64,000 bases of DNA from Candidatus Gastranaerophilales bacterium (lineage in GTDB: Bacteria; Cyanobacteriota; Vampirovibrionia; Gastranaerophilales; Gastranaerophilaceae), in the NCBI GenBank assembly GCA_944327255.1, contig CALVHA010000004.1, positions 1-64,000 on the forward strand, written 5' to 3'. The position numbers and the translations under genes are program-made. Shown here one piece after another: positions 34,041 to 42,713 of the stretch; positions within the stretch are counted from its first letter, which is position 1; each line of letters starts with the position of its first letter. The notes below the pieces were generated by a model. That model searched no databases. It worked only from the letters and a program-made list of their open reading frames with translations, and was not told where the DNA came from.

Positions 34041-35453
34041 TTAATTAAGAGCTATAGGCAAAGAAATAATAAACTTACAACCCCTATTCAATTCACTCTC
34101 CAGATTAATTGTACCATTATGAAGCAAGACAATATTTTTTACAATAGCGAGCCCCAATCCGGATCCGCCGAGTTCTCTACTTCTCGCCTTATCAACACGA
34201 TAAAAACGATTAAATATATGTTCAACATCAGATTGTTTAATACCTATGCCATAGTCCTGAATAATAATGATTGCATTTGCATCCTTTTTTGATATAGAAA
34301 CATCAATTACAGAACTTTTGCTATATTTAATGGCATTCATTATTAAATTTGTCACAGCCTGTTCAATGAGCACAATATCTCCCATAATTTCCATTGTTTC
34401 ATTTAAAGTAAAATTAATTTTCATCCCAGCATGGTCTAATGCACTTTTACAGGAGATAAGAGCATTCTCAACCGAAGTATTCAGGTAGAATTTTATAAAA
34501 TTCTTATTCTCATGAATACTCAAATCTTCAATAACAGCAAGACTTAAAATTTGTTTGATAAGACTGTCAAGTCTGTTTGCATGATTATTTAAAATATCAG
34601 TACACTTTCGCAGTTGCTCAGGGAATTTAGATTCAAACTCTTTCATAATCCCAATTGAAGATAAAATCCCCGTAAGCGGAGTTTTTACTTCATGTGAAAG
34701 ATCTTCAATAAAATTCTTCCTAAATTCCTCTGTTTTTTTTAGACTTTCAATTTGAGACTTCAACTTCTTTGCCATTTTATCAATAGCAATGGATAATTCT
34801 ACCAAGGGACCATCCTTAGGTATATATATATCATTTGTCAAATCGCCATTAGAAATTTTAACTGCGCTTTGTTGCAGTTTTACAAAAGGATTTCTGACTT
34901 TAAAAAACATATAAAGAGACAGAATTATAACAATAAATGAACCGAACAAAAACGTTATAAAAATATTTCGTTCCGTCCTGTTTAACATATTAGACATATC
35001 TTCAATAGACATTGAAGTTTTTATATAATATGTGTTTCCATCTATTAAAATTTTTCTTGAATCCTTAACATGTTTTGAATTAATAACATTGATATGATAG
35101 ATAACACCATCTTGAGGTTCCGCGTCATCAACAAATACATCGTTTTTATCAAAATTAGTTGCTAAAATATTTTTGTTTTCGTCAAAAATAGAAATATCAG
35201 CATGAATATCTTTTAAGATAATATTAACTTTATCATACTGATGTTTAGACAAAAATTCTGAAGATTTTTCAACAACCATTGAAATTTTTTCGCTTAATTC
35301 ATGCTGTTCTTCCAACAGATAAGAATGCGTAAAAGAAAACATCTGCTGCATCAATAATGCAACACAAGAAATAACTGTCAGAGCAATCAACAGTGGAATA
35401 AAAAACATAAATCTTACATCAGGTTTTTTATACATATTATCTATCAGCCCCAC
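34041..35453 (-). CDS. Membrane sensor histidine kinase
   Basis: The 470-residue protein has two membrane helices (about 15-33 and 163-184) flanking a 130-residue periplasmic sensor, a HAMP linker (about 184-238), the dimerization box DLSHEVKTPLTG with phospho-acceptor His254, and an ATPase domain with NLIMNAIKYS, DYGIGI and GGSGLGLAI boxes. Its start overlaps the response-regulator gene by 17 bases, so the pair is translationally coupled. It autophosphorylates and passes phosphate to that partner. The signal sensed is unknown; envelope stress is plausible among envelope genes. Confidence 0.93.
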   Translation of the reverse strand: MGLIDNMYKKPDVRFMFFIPLLIALTVISCVALLMQQMFSFTHSYLLEEQHELSEKISMVVEKSSEFLSKHQYDKVNIILKDIHADISIFDENKNILATNFDKNDVFVDDAEPQDGVIYHINVINSKHVKDSRKILIDGNTYYIKTSMSIEDMSNMLNRTERNIFITFLFGSFIVIILSLYMFFKVRNPFVKLQQSAVKISNGDLTNDIYIPKDGPLVELSIAIDKMAKKLKSQIESLKKTEEFRKNFIEDLSHEVKTPLTGILSSIGIMKEFESKFPEQLRKCTDILNNHANRLDSLIKQILSLAVIEDLSIHENKNFIKFYLNTSVENALISCKSALDHAGMKINFTLNETMEIMGDIVLIEQAVTNLIMNAIKYSKSSVIDVSISKKDANAIIIIQDYGIGIKQSDVEHIFNRFYRVDKARSRELGGSGLGLAIVKNIVLLHNGTINLESELNRGCKFIISLPIALN

Positions 35454-36141
35454 TTAATTGCTGCATTCTGTAACCAACGCCACGTATTGTTTCAATATTT
35501 GAAGCAAAATCACCGAGTTTTCTTCTCAGATTAAGAATTTGAACATCAACTGAGCGATCCGTTATATCTGCGTATTCTCCGTTTTTAAGACTTGAAATCA
35601 TCTGTCCGCGTGTATAAACTCTGCCAGGATGTTTAACCAGAAGTAGCAGAATATCAAATTCTGTTTTTGTCAAATCAAGAGGCTCATCATTAAGTTCGGC
35701 ACGAAATTCATCCTCCACAACTTTCAAAGATTTATATGTAACAGTATTTAAAGATTGCTCAGTAGAAGTTTTTCTCAGTTGATTTCTTATACGAGCAACA
35801 AGGACCTGATTATTAAATGGCTTAGTAACATAGTCACTTGCCCCCAATTCAAGTCCCACAACAATATCTGTTGGAGTATCTTTTGCCGTAAGCATTATTA
35901 TCGGAATATCAGAAGTTTTAGTATTACCTTTTAACCTTTTGCATACTTCAAGACCGTCTATCTGCGGCAACATTAAATCTAAAAGAATAATATCAGGAAT
36001 CCAATATTCGGCAGCCTGCAAGCCAGAAAGTCCGTCGTTTGCAATTCTGATTTGCGAAAAACCACTCATTTCAAGGGTCATTTTTATAAGTTCACAAATT
36101 TCTGATTCATCATCGATAATTAAAATTTTTTTCAAATTCAT
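35437..36141 (-). CDS. OmpR/PhoB-family response regulator
   Basis: The 234-residue protein has a receiver domain with Asp10/Asp11, phospho-acceptor Asp55 (IILLDLMLP), Thr in MLTAKDTP and Lys in YVTKPFN, and a C-terminal winged-helix output domain (LTKTEFDILLLLVKHPGRVYTRGQM, then DITDRSVDVQILNLRRKLG and IETIRGVGYRM). It is the transcription factor of the kinase encoded just downstream. AGAGG lies ahead of the ATG. Confidence 0.95.
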   Translation of the reverse strand: MNLKKILIIDDESEICELIKMTLEMSGFSQIRIANDGLSGLQAAEYWIPDIILLDLMLPQIDGLEVCKRLKGNTKTSDIPIIMLTAKDTPTDIVVGLELGASDYVTKPFNNQVLVARIRNQLRKTSTEQSLNTVTYKSLKVVEDEFRAELNDEPLDLTKTEFDILLLLVKHPGRVYTRGQMISSLKNGEYADITDRSVDVQILNLRRKLGDFASNIETIRGVGYRMQQLSGADR

Positions 36142-36173
36142 ATAAAAAACCTCTGTTATTATTATACATAAAA

Positions 36174-36440
36174 TTAATCAACATGTTTCAAAGCAGTATA
36201 GACAAATCCAGAATTCTCATCAATATCTATAACTTTATACACTCCAGATTTTGAAAGAGAAGGAGTTATTATATGGTAAATACCATCTACCATTTCTTCT
36301 CTGTTTTCATGGTAATGCCCAGAAATAATTGCAATAACATTTTTATGCTTTGCTAAAACTTCAAGATATTTTTCTTTATTGTAAATATTATGCCCTGACG
36401 ACTGTGCCTCCAAAACAGGGAAATGCTGGATAATTATAAA
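36174..36440 (-). pseudogene. Truncated metallophosphoesterase (C-terminal fragment)
   Basis: On the minus strand the frame from a TAA at 36441-36443 reads FIIIQHFPVLEAQSSGHN, then IAIISGHYHENREEMVDG, and ends at 36174. Q-H-F-P and G-H-Y-H are the C-terminal metal-binding motifs of calcineurin-like phosphoesterases. The N-terminal half, with the D-x-H and G-D-x-x-D and GNH boxes, is missing. The frame has no good start codon (only a TTG). The break lies a few bases from the start of the plus-strand sugar cassette, so an insertion or deletion probably removed the front of the gene. Confidence 0.7.
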
Positions 36441-36481
36441 TTATAGCTTTGTCAACTTTTTACTGGTATACAAAATTTAAG

Positions 36482-37753
36482 ATGCCGGAACAATATATTA
36501 TCTTTATAATTCTGTTGACTGTTTTAACAGGATGCATTGTTTTGTTTTTAAAAGATAATTATAAAATCAGAGAATTTAATATAACTTTGAAAAATACATA
36601 TTTACTTTTTGAAGGTATTGTTTTTGCGATTTTTCCGGGATCTATTGCTTTGTATTTTATAAATACAAGTTTAAATTCTGTCTGGTTTATTCTTTCGAAT
36701 TTATTTACTATTTGGCTTTTATTGCTGCTTTACAGGATTATTTTTCATTTTTATTTGTTTCGAATAAAAAAAGTGAAAAAGGTTTTAATTATAGGTAAAG
36801 GCAAAAATGCAGAAATTATTTCCGGAGTTATAAAAGATAAATATGCTTTAAAGATGGATATTAAAGGATGCTTTGAATATAAAAATACTGAAAATGACCC
36901 TAAAAAGCTTCATGAACAAGTAGAAGATTTAACGTCTCAAATTAAAGATTTAAATATTGATATCCTTATATTTGCAACTGATAAACCTATGGATCAACTT
37001 TTTACACTTGCCTTAATATCTGATGATGGCATAGCACGCAAGGTTAAGGTATATACAATTTATGATTTTTATGAAATGGCAACCGGAAGATATTTTGTTG
37101 ATGATTATTCAATAAAAGAGTTTGTTTATTATTTTAGTACGAGAAATCATAAATTTTATGATATTTCTAAACGTATTTTCGATACTGTCGCGGCTTTAAT
37201 AATTTTGATTGTAACTCTTCCGATAACAGGATATATAGCTTTACGTATTAAATTTACAGACGGAAAATCTCCTTTCTATACTCAGGACAGAGTCGGTAAA
37301 GGAGGAAAAATTTTTAGAGCATATAAATTACGAACAATGTATTATAATGATTTTGTTCCAAATGATAATAAAAAAGTTGGCTATGTAGAAAATCAGGATG
37401 AGGATGACAGGGTTATTCCATGGTGTAAATTTGTGCGAAAAGCCAGATTTGACGAAATCCCACAGATGATTAACATTTTAAAGGGAGAAATGTCTATTGT
37501 TGGGCCGCGTGCTGAATGGACAGAAGTCGCAAAAGTATATGAAAAAGAAATTAAAGGTTATTCTTTGAGAATGAGTGTGAAGACGGCTTGGACGGGCTGG
37601 GCGCAAATTAACCAGGGTTCTTGTTTTTCGTCTGATAATGAAGCTGTTAAGCTTCAATATGACCTGTATTATATAAAACACAGAAATATATTTTGGGATA
37701 TTTCAATTTTGATAAAAGCTGTATTTCTTGCTTTAGGAGGAAGACATGCTTAA
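36482..37753 (+). CDS. Polyprenyl glycosylphosphotransferase (sugar transferase, WcaJ/EpsL type)
   Basis: The C-terminal 200 residues form the bacterial sugar transferase domain: KRIFDTVAALIILIVTLPI, then FYTQDRVGKGGKIFRAYKLRTM, KARFDEIPQMINILKGEMSIVGPRAEW and WTGWAQIN. It moves a sugar phosphate to undecaprenyl phosphate to start an exopolysaccharide repeat unit. The N-terminal part has three or four membrane helices and a degenerate Rossmann domain. I start at ATG 36482; a TTG at 36449 is possible, and neither has a ribosome site. The coding strand is more T-rich than most neighbours. It overlaps the epimerase gene by eight bases. Confidence 0.88.
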   Translation: MPEQYIIFIILLTVLTGCIVLFLKDNYKIREFNITLKNTYLLFEGIVFAIFPGSIALYFINTSLNSVWFILSNLFTIWLLLLLYRIIFHFYLFRIKKVKKVLIIGKGKNAEIISGVIKDKYALKMDIKGCFEYKNTENDPKKLHEQVEDLTSQIKDLNIDILIFATDKPMDQLFTLALISDDGIARKVKVYTIYDFYEMATGRYFVDDYSIKEFVYYFSTRNHKFYDISKRIFDTVAALIILIVTLPITGYIALRIKFTDGKSPFYTQDRVGKGGKIFRAYKLRTMYYNDFVPNDNKKVGYVENQDEDDRVIPWCKFVRKARFDEIPQMINILKGEMSIVGPRAEWTEVAKVYEKEIKGYSLRMSVKTAWTGWAQINQGSCFSSDNEAVKLQYDLYYIKHRNIFWDISILIKAVFLALGGRHA

Positions 37754-38642
37754 GCAAACTGTTTTGGTAACCGGTGGTGCGGGATTCATCGGTAGGTATT
37801 CAGTAAAAGAATTATTGGACAATAATTTCAATGTGGTTGTTGTTGACAGAAAAGAAAAACCGCAACATTTAGACTGCCAGTACTTTCAAATGGATGTTAC
37901 TTCGCATGAATTAGCTGAAATTTTTAAAAAAAATAAGATAGATTATATAATCCATTTAGCAGCATTACCGTCAGTTGCGGACTCTATCAAAATGCCCTTA
38001 ATTGATTGCCGTGATAACTATCAGGCAACTGTTAATGTATGCACAATTGCAAAACTTTATAATGTAAAAAAAATAATATTTTCATCAACAGCTGCTGTTT
38101 ACGCAAATCCTCAGTACTTACCCGTCGACGAAAAACACCCTGTTTCTTTTTTGTCACCCTATGCGATAACAAAAAGTGCTTCTGAACATTTTATACAATA
38201 CAGCGGTCTTGATTATATTATTTTTAGATATGCAAATGTCTATGGAGCAGGGCAGGATACTTCGGGAGAAGCAGGAGTTGTTGCAAAATTTTTTGCACTT
38301 ATGTCACAGGGTCTGCCGGTTAAAATTCATGGAAACGGCATACAGTATAGGGATTTTATTAATGTAAAAGATGTTGCTAAAGTAAATGTTATAGGCTTGC
38401 AATCCGATATTGAAGGTGAAATAATTAATGTTTCTACAAATACCAGAACATCAATAAATGAATTGTTTGAAGTTTTGAAAGAAGAAACCGGCTATATACT
38501 TGCACCGGAACACACATCTTCTCGTGAAGGCGATATTGAAAAATCTGTACTTTCAAACAACAAATTAATTTCTTTATTTAATTTTGTCCCGTCAATTACT
38601 TTAAGAAGCGGGATTAAGGAAATGGTCAACGGGCTTCATTGA
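37746..38642 (+). CDS. NAD-dependent sugar epimerase/dehydratase
   Basis: The 298-residue protein is an extended short-chain dehydrogenase: GGAGFIGRY for NAD binding at residues 9-17, HLAALPSVADS, catalytic SSTAAVYA with Y-x-x-x-K in YAITKSASE, and RYANVYGAGQ. UDP-glucose 4-epimerase-type or GDP/UDP-sugar dehydratase activity is likely; the substrate is not predictable. GGAGGAAGAC precedes the ATG inside the end of the transferase gene, so the two are coupled. Together they look like a surface-polysaccharide cassette. No glycosyltransferase or flippase follows. Confidence 0.88.
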   Translation: MLKQTVLVTGGAGFIGRYSVKELLDNNFNVVVVDRKEKPQHLDCQYFQMDVTSHELAEIFKKNKIDYIIHLAALPSVADSIKMPLIDCRDNYQATVNVCTIAKLYNVKKIIFSSTAAVYANPQYLPVDEKHPVSFLSPYAITKSASEHFIQYSGLDYIIFRYANVYGAGQDTSGEAGVVAKFFALMSQGLPVKIHGNGIQYRDFINVKDVAKVNVIGLQSDIEGEIINVSTNTRTSINELFEVLKEETGYILAPEHTSSREGDIEKSVLSNNKLISLFNFVPSITLRSGIKEMVNGLH

Positions 38643-38689
38643 TATTAAACTAAGTAAAAAAACGACACTACACAATTATCTTCAACTAC

Positions 38690-38718
38690 TTGAACAAATT
38701 ATTTTTCAGTGCTACAAT
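38690..38718 (+). promoter_or_regulatory. Promoter of tRNA-Glu
   Basis: TTGAAC (38690-38695) and TACAAT (38713-38718) are spaced by 17 bases. Transcription would start near 38725, four bases before the tRNA. Confidence 0.65.
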
Positions 38719-38728
38719 AAAGTTACAA

Positions 38729-38800
38729 AGCGGTATCGTCTAGAGGTTAGGATAGCAGATTCTCATTCTGTTGACACGGGTTCAATTCCCGTTGCCGCCG
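38729..38800 (+). tRNA. tRNA-Glu (anticodon CTC)
   Basis: The D arm GTCTAGAGGTTAGGA is typical of tRNA-Glu. The anticodon loop TTCTCAT gives CTC, reading GAG, and the T arm is ACGGG-TTCAATT-CCCGT. The acceptor stem pairs AGCGGTA with TGCCGCC for positions 2-7, leaving an A1-C72 mismatch when aligned by U8 and the T stem. No CCA is encoded. The CTC isoacceptor is often absent in small AT-rich genomes, which usually read GAG with TTC. Confidence 0.88.
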
Positions 38801-38858
38801 TTTTAATAATTTATACTGGGAAACATGTAAAATAAGTATTCTTTTGAAAAAACACTAA

Positions 38859-38891
38859 AAAAACGGTTTCAACTAATTGAAACCGTTTTTT
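38859..38891. terminator. Bidirectional intrinsic terminator
   Basis: ACGGTTTCAA (38863-38872) and TTGAAACCGT (38877-38886) form a perfect 10-bp stem with loop CTAA. A runs precede and T runs follow, so it serves tRNA-Glu on the plus strand and the membrane-protein gene on the minus strand. Confidence 0.88.
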
Positions 38892-38899
38892 ACAACCTT

Positions 38900-39643
38900 T
38901 TATTGTGCCTGCATCTTTTCAATAATCTCGTTTTCTTTCTTCTCATTATCTTTTTTCTCAACGAACGTAAAGACTTCTTCACTTATCTGGGCTACATAAT
39001 TTGCCCCAAGTACGAAGTATAGAACAAATACAGAGGAAAGAATATATGTCCAAATAACATTTTGAAACCCGATAAACAAAGAAAACAGATATACTAAAAA
39101 ACCAATTATAACACATGACCATAAAGTCAACTTAACAATTAAATAAGAAAAAGATAGAAAAACCTCACCAAAACCTATAAAATATTTCCTCATATTATAT
39201 GCTTCAATAGGGTTTAACCTGCGGATATAAATAACATAAGAAGCTAATATAACAGAAATAGCAAGAAAGGAGCCGACAATTTTAAAGGTTAAATCCCAAA
39301 CAGGACTCGGCATATTAATAAAATTAAGAACGGCATATTCAACCAGCCCAGCAAGCAAAGCAAATGGGGACATTGTAATAACTGTTACGATCCCAACAAG
39401 AGAATAAGATAGGATATTCAAACCCGGTAAAATTTTATCTTTTTTGGTTATAACATTATTACAAGATTGAGTAAGGAATCCGATAAATATCACTGCAGTA
39501 ATAGTACCTATAATATAAGCCATAGTCGGATTAGTCATGAATAAACTAGCAGTAATACAAACTGGCACCCCCCATACAAGAATTTTAATTCCCGCAAATG
39601 CCTCCTTAACACTACTGTCAAATGCTTCTATAATACCTGCCAT
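38900..39643 (-). CDS. Hypothetical polytopic membrane protein
   Basis: I do not recognise this 247-residue protein. It has about six hydrophobic helices (for example ILVWGVPVCITASLFM, AYIIGTITAVIFIGFL, LVGIVTVITMSPFALLAGL, TYILSSVFVLYFVLG) and a charged C-terminal tail (EKKDNEKKENEIIEKM). The start at ATG 39643 is chosen because GGAGG lies five bases upstream. No catalytic motif is seen. It stands alone between the terminator and the soluble kinase gene. Confidence 0.6.
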   Translation of the reverse strand: MAGIIEAFDSSVKEAFAGIKILVWGVPVCITASLFMTNPTMAYIIGTITAVIFIGFLTQSCNNVITKKDKILPGLNILSYSLVGIVTVITMSPFALLAGLVEYAVLNFINMPSPVWDLTFKIVGSFLAISVILASYVIYIRRLNPIEAYNMRKYFIGFGEVFLSFSYLIVKLTLWSCVIIGFLVYLFSLFIGFQNVIWTYILSSVFVLYFVLGANYVAQISEEVFTFVEKKDNEKKENEIIEKMQAQ

Positions 39644-39700
39644 TCCAACCTCCATTATTATATCTATAACAAAACAATAATAACATATTTTATAAAAAAA

Positions 39701-40861
39701 TCAACTTAAGGGAAGACTTATAAGAAACTCAGATCCTGAATAACCATCACTTATAACACTAACGTTACCGGAATGAAGCGAAATAATTGCTCTAACAATG
39801 GTCAGCCCAAGCCCTGTAGAAGCACTACGACAAGGTTCTATCTGTACAAATTTTTTAAATATTTTTTTCTGATTTTTTTTTGCAATCCCACAGCCGTTAT
39901 CTTTGACAGAAATTGTCGAATAATGCCCATTTATAGAGGATGAAATTACGATCCGCCCCCCTTTGGGAGTGAATTTTATTGCATTTGAAATCAAATTAAA
40001 AAATACCTGCTGTAATTTCTGGTAATCAGCATTAACAATAAAATCTTCAGGGATTAGAGTCTTAACAGAAATTTCCTTTTGAATATATAAAGGTTGTAAA
40101 ATATTTAAGACCTCAACAATATTTTGCTTTAGCAAAAACGAACTTTTAAATAATTTAACGGAATGTGCCTCAATCTTTGACATATCAAGAATTTCATTAA
40201 TCATACCCAAAAGATTAACTCCTGCAATTTTTATATCTTTCACATATTCCGCTTGCTGAGAATTCAATTTGCCAACAAATTCTTGAGATAGCATGTCAGA
40301 AAAACCGATAATAGAATTTAGAGGAGTCCGAAGCTCATGAGAAACATTCGCAAAAAATTCGTTTTTGATTTTTTCAGATGCTAATATTTTTTCATTTTGT
40401 TCCTTTACAGTAAAATACGTTTTATTGACCTCATCAATCCCATCTTGCAAGGCCTCTACTTGCATTTTTAAAATACCGGTTAATTCTGCATTTTTTAATA
40501 AATTTCCTACAACTGAAGCAGCTGAATAAAAAATAAATTTTTCCTGCGTAGTTGGAATCTGCTTAAGAATAATAAGCAGCTTGGCAAATGTACATTTCTC
40601 AATATAGAGATCTGTAAATAAGCAATTCACACCAGCCGAAATATCATTAAATACTTTTAAGGATATCTCACTAGATTTAAGCTTGGAACAATAAGAATAT
40701 TTTAATGTTAGAGTATCCGAATTTAGAAAAAAAATATAAGCTTCATCTATTTCAAAAATTTTAGATAAAATTCCGAACACAATCTCATTAAAATTTTGTT
40801 CATCTACCTTTGTTTCATAAAATTCAGGAAGGATTTTTATATATTTTTCATAAATATCCAA
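39701..40861 (-). CDS. Soluble sensor histidine kinase
   Basis: The 386-residue protein has no membrane helix. The first 130 residues resemble a GAF-like sensor domain, followed by a coiled linker (about 135-165), the HisKA box FFANVSHELRTPLNSIIGFSDML with His175, and an ATPase domain with NLISNAIKFTPKGG, DNGCGI and TGLGLTI boxes. It phosphorylates an unidentified response regulator; none is adjacent. It is the last gene of the minus-strand operon and begins seven bases after hpt. A cytoplasmic signal is inferred. Confidence 0.88.
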   Translation of the reverse strand: MDIYEKYIKILPEFYETKVDEQNFNEIVFGILSKIFEIDEAYIFFLNSDTLTLKYSYCSKLKSSEISLKVFNDISAGVNCLFTDLYIEKCTFAKLLIILKQIPTTQEKFIFYSAASVVGNLLKNAELTGILKMQVEALQDGIDEVNKTYFTVKEQNEKILASEKIKNEFFANVSHELRTPLNSIIGFSDMLSQEFVGKLNSQQAEYVKDIKIAGVNLLGMINEILDMSKIEAHSVKLFKSSFLLKQNIVEVLNILQPLYIQKEISVKTLIPEDFIVNADYQKLQQVFFNLISNAIKFTPKGGRIVISSSINGHYSTISVKDNGCGIAKKNQKKIFKKFVQIEPCRSASTGLGLTIVRAIISLHSGNVSVISDGYSGSEFLISLPLS

Positions 40862-40867
40862 TAGAAT

Positions 40868-41422
40868 TTACTCCAGTAATGATTTGTCTGCATATGCAAT
40901 ATATTTTAAATTTCTAAAATAGCCGTCATAATCCAGTCCATACCCTATGACAAATTTATCATCTATATGAAATCCCATGTAATCAGGTTCAATATCTGTT
41001 TGACGAAATATTTTTTTATCAAGGAGAGAAGCAAATTTTGTAGATTTAGTTTTAAAATTACAAGCAATAAAATCTAATAAAAATTTAGCTGTTAATCCAG
41101 TATCAACAATATCCTCAACTATTAGAACATTTTTTTCATTTAAATCTGGAAGCTTAATATCAACTGCATTAACTTTTCCGCTTGTAGTAGTAGAAGAGCC
41201 ATAGCTTGAAAGTCTGATAAATTCCATTTTTAAAGGCATATCAAGATATTTAACTAAATCAGTTGCAAACATAACAGCACCCTTTAAGACACATATTACA
41301 TAAACTTCTTCACCACTATAAAATTTATTCATCTCACTAGCAAGTTCTTTAATTCTGTTTTGAATCTGCTCCTCACTGAATAACACCTTTAAATCAGACA
41401 ATTTTATCTTCATACTAACCAT
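40868..41422 (-). CDS. hpt: Hypoxanthine phosphoribosyltransferase
   Basis: Hpt salvages hypoxanthine and guanine to IMP and GMP with PRPP. The 184-residue protein has VICVLKGAVMFATDLV, the flexible-loop SSYGSSTTTSGKV and the PRPP loop VLIVEDIVDTGLTAKFLLDFI. It overlaps tilS by eight bases. The tilS-hpt order is common in many bacteria (often followed by ftsH), which supports both calls. ftsH is not present here. Confidence 0.94.
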   Translation of the reverse strand: MVSMKIKLSDLKVLFSEEQIQNRIKELASEMNKFYSGEEVYVICVLKGAVMFATDLVKYLDMPLKMEFIRLSSYGSSTTTSGKVNAVDIKLPDLNEKNVLIVEDIVDTGLTAKFLLDFIACNFKTKSTKFASLLDKKIFRQTDIEPDYMGFHIDDKFVIGYGLDYDGYFRNLKYIAYADKSLLE

Positions 41423-42713
41423 CCTTTTTCATTAATTTTAACACATGTGAAACTTTATTATCAACAATTCTTATTTTATTGCTTAATCCGACTCCAGCAA
41501 CCCAAAGGATATTACTCCCCTCACATAAAAGCGGTATTGTATCTTTAAGATAAGAAGGTATTTTTTTTGAATTAAGAAATTTTTTTAATTTTTGAGTTCC
41601 GCTCATGCCAAGAGGAGAAATAATATCCCCATCTCGCCTAGTCCGCAGAGTATAATTTAACTTATTCAATTTTACATAAGCAATATATTCGCTATCGTCA
41701 GGAAATTTTTTAGGAATCTCAGTGCACTTTTCAAGGATAAAACAGTAATTTCCAAAATCATATATTCCTTCAGATGTTATCAAAATTTCTTCCATATTCT
41801 TCGTCTCAAGTCCGATAATTTCAAAATATTTACTGTTAACAAAAAGCCACAAATCAGACCCAATAGAAAAAGTCTTGCCAGAACCGGAATTTCTGTTTGC
41901 TAAAATAAAATCAATAATAAGTTCAATTCTTTCTCTGCCATAATCAATAGACCTTGATATAAGCAAATTTTTAATAATTCTTGACTGTATAGGGTTTGGA
42001 AGATTTAAAAATTCATCTGTAGAATTAGTATTTTCACAATCTAAAAGCCTGCTGTCTTCCAGCGCTAGTTCTGATAGAGAATTTACAGCCGCAATAACAT
42101 CAGGGTTAATATCAGCAAGTAATGGAATTATTTTATGACGTATTAAATTTCTCTTATATTTAATATCAATGTTTGAACTGTCAATATTCGGAACAAGATT
42201 AAATTTACGACAGTATTCCTCAATTTCATAGCGTCTTATACTCAAAAGGGGTCTGTAATAACAGTCTCTTTTCGGACGGATACCCGCTAATCCGTCAACG
42301 CCCGTACCTTTTACAATTCTATATAAAACCGTTTCAGCATTGTCATCTGCATTATGAGCAGTCAAAAAAACTTTTGATTTATATTTTTTTAAACATCTTT
42401 GAAAAAAATCATATCTGGCCGTGCGTGCCGCCGTTTCATTTTTTGGAATATCAGAAGAAAGAGTTTCTGAATAAAATTTTATATTATTTATTTCACAAAA
42501 TTTTCTACAGTTGTCCTCATCCTTTTTACTCTCATCGCCTCGCCAATTATGATTAAGATGAACAGCAATGACATTAATTCCAAGAGAATTTATTAGATGA
42601 AGAAGACACATGGAATCATAACCGCCTGAAAATCCTAAGCACAAAGGATAATTTAAGTCTTTCAAGCCATAATTTTCCAAAAAGGAGTTAACGACCTCAG
42701 CAATCCTACTCAT
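41415..42713 (-). CDS. tilS: tRNA(Ile)-lysidine synthetase
   Basis: TilS modifies C34 of the CAU-anticodon tRNA-Ile to lysidine so that it reads AUA. The PP-loop LGFSGGYDS lies at residues 26-34, followed by AVHLNHNWRGDES, TAHNADDNAETVLYRIVKGTGVDGLAGI and ISPLGMSGTQKLKKFLNSKKIPSY in the C-terminal domain. The 432-residue length is normal for the long form. It overlaps the genes on both sides by eight bases, so translation is coupled along the operon. Confidence 0.94.
   Translation of the reverse strand: MSRIAEVVNSFLENYGLKDLNYPLCLGFSGGYDSMCLLHLINSLGINVIAVHLNHNWRGDESKKDEDNCRKFCEINNIKFYSETLSSDIPKNETAARTARYDFFQRCLKKYKSKVFLTAHNADDNAETVLYRIVKGTGVDGLAGIRPKRDCYYRPLLSIRRYEIEEYCRKFNLVPNIDSSNIDIKYKRNLIRHKIIPLLADINPDVIAAVNSLSELALEDSRLLDCENTNSTDEFLNLPNPIQSRIIKNLLISRSIDYGRERIELIIDFILANRNSGSGKTFSIGSDLWLFVNSKYFEIIGLETKNMEEILITSEGIYDFGNYCFILEKCTEIPKKFPDDSEYIAYVKLNKLNYTLRTRRDGDIISPLGMSGTQKLKKFLNSKKIPSYLKDTIPLLCEGSNILWVAGVGLSNKIRIVDNKVSHVLKLMKKDG

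Noticed and set aside
36449..36481. TTG 36449 as start of the sugar transferase
   Set aside because: It lies at the edge of the truncated phosphoesterase and has no ribosome site; ATG 36482 at the first membrane helix is preferred, although not proven.
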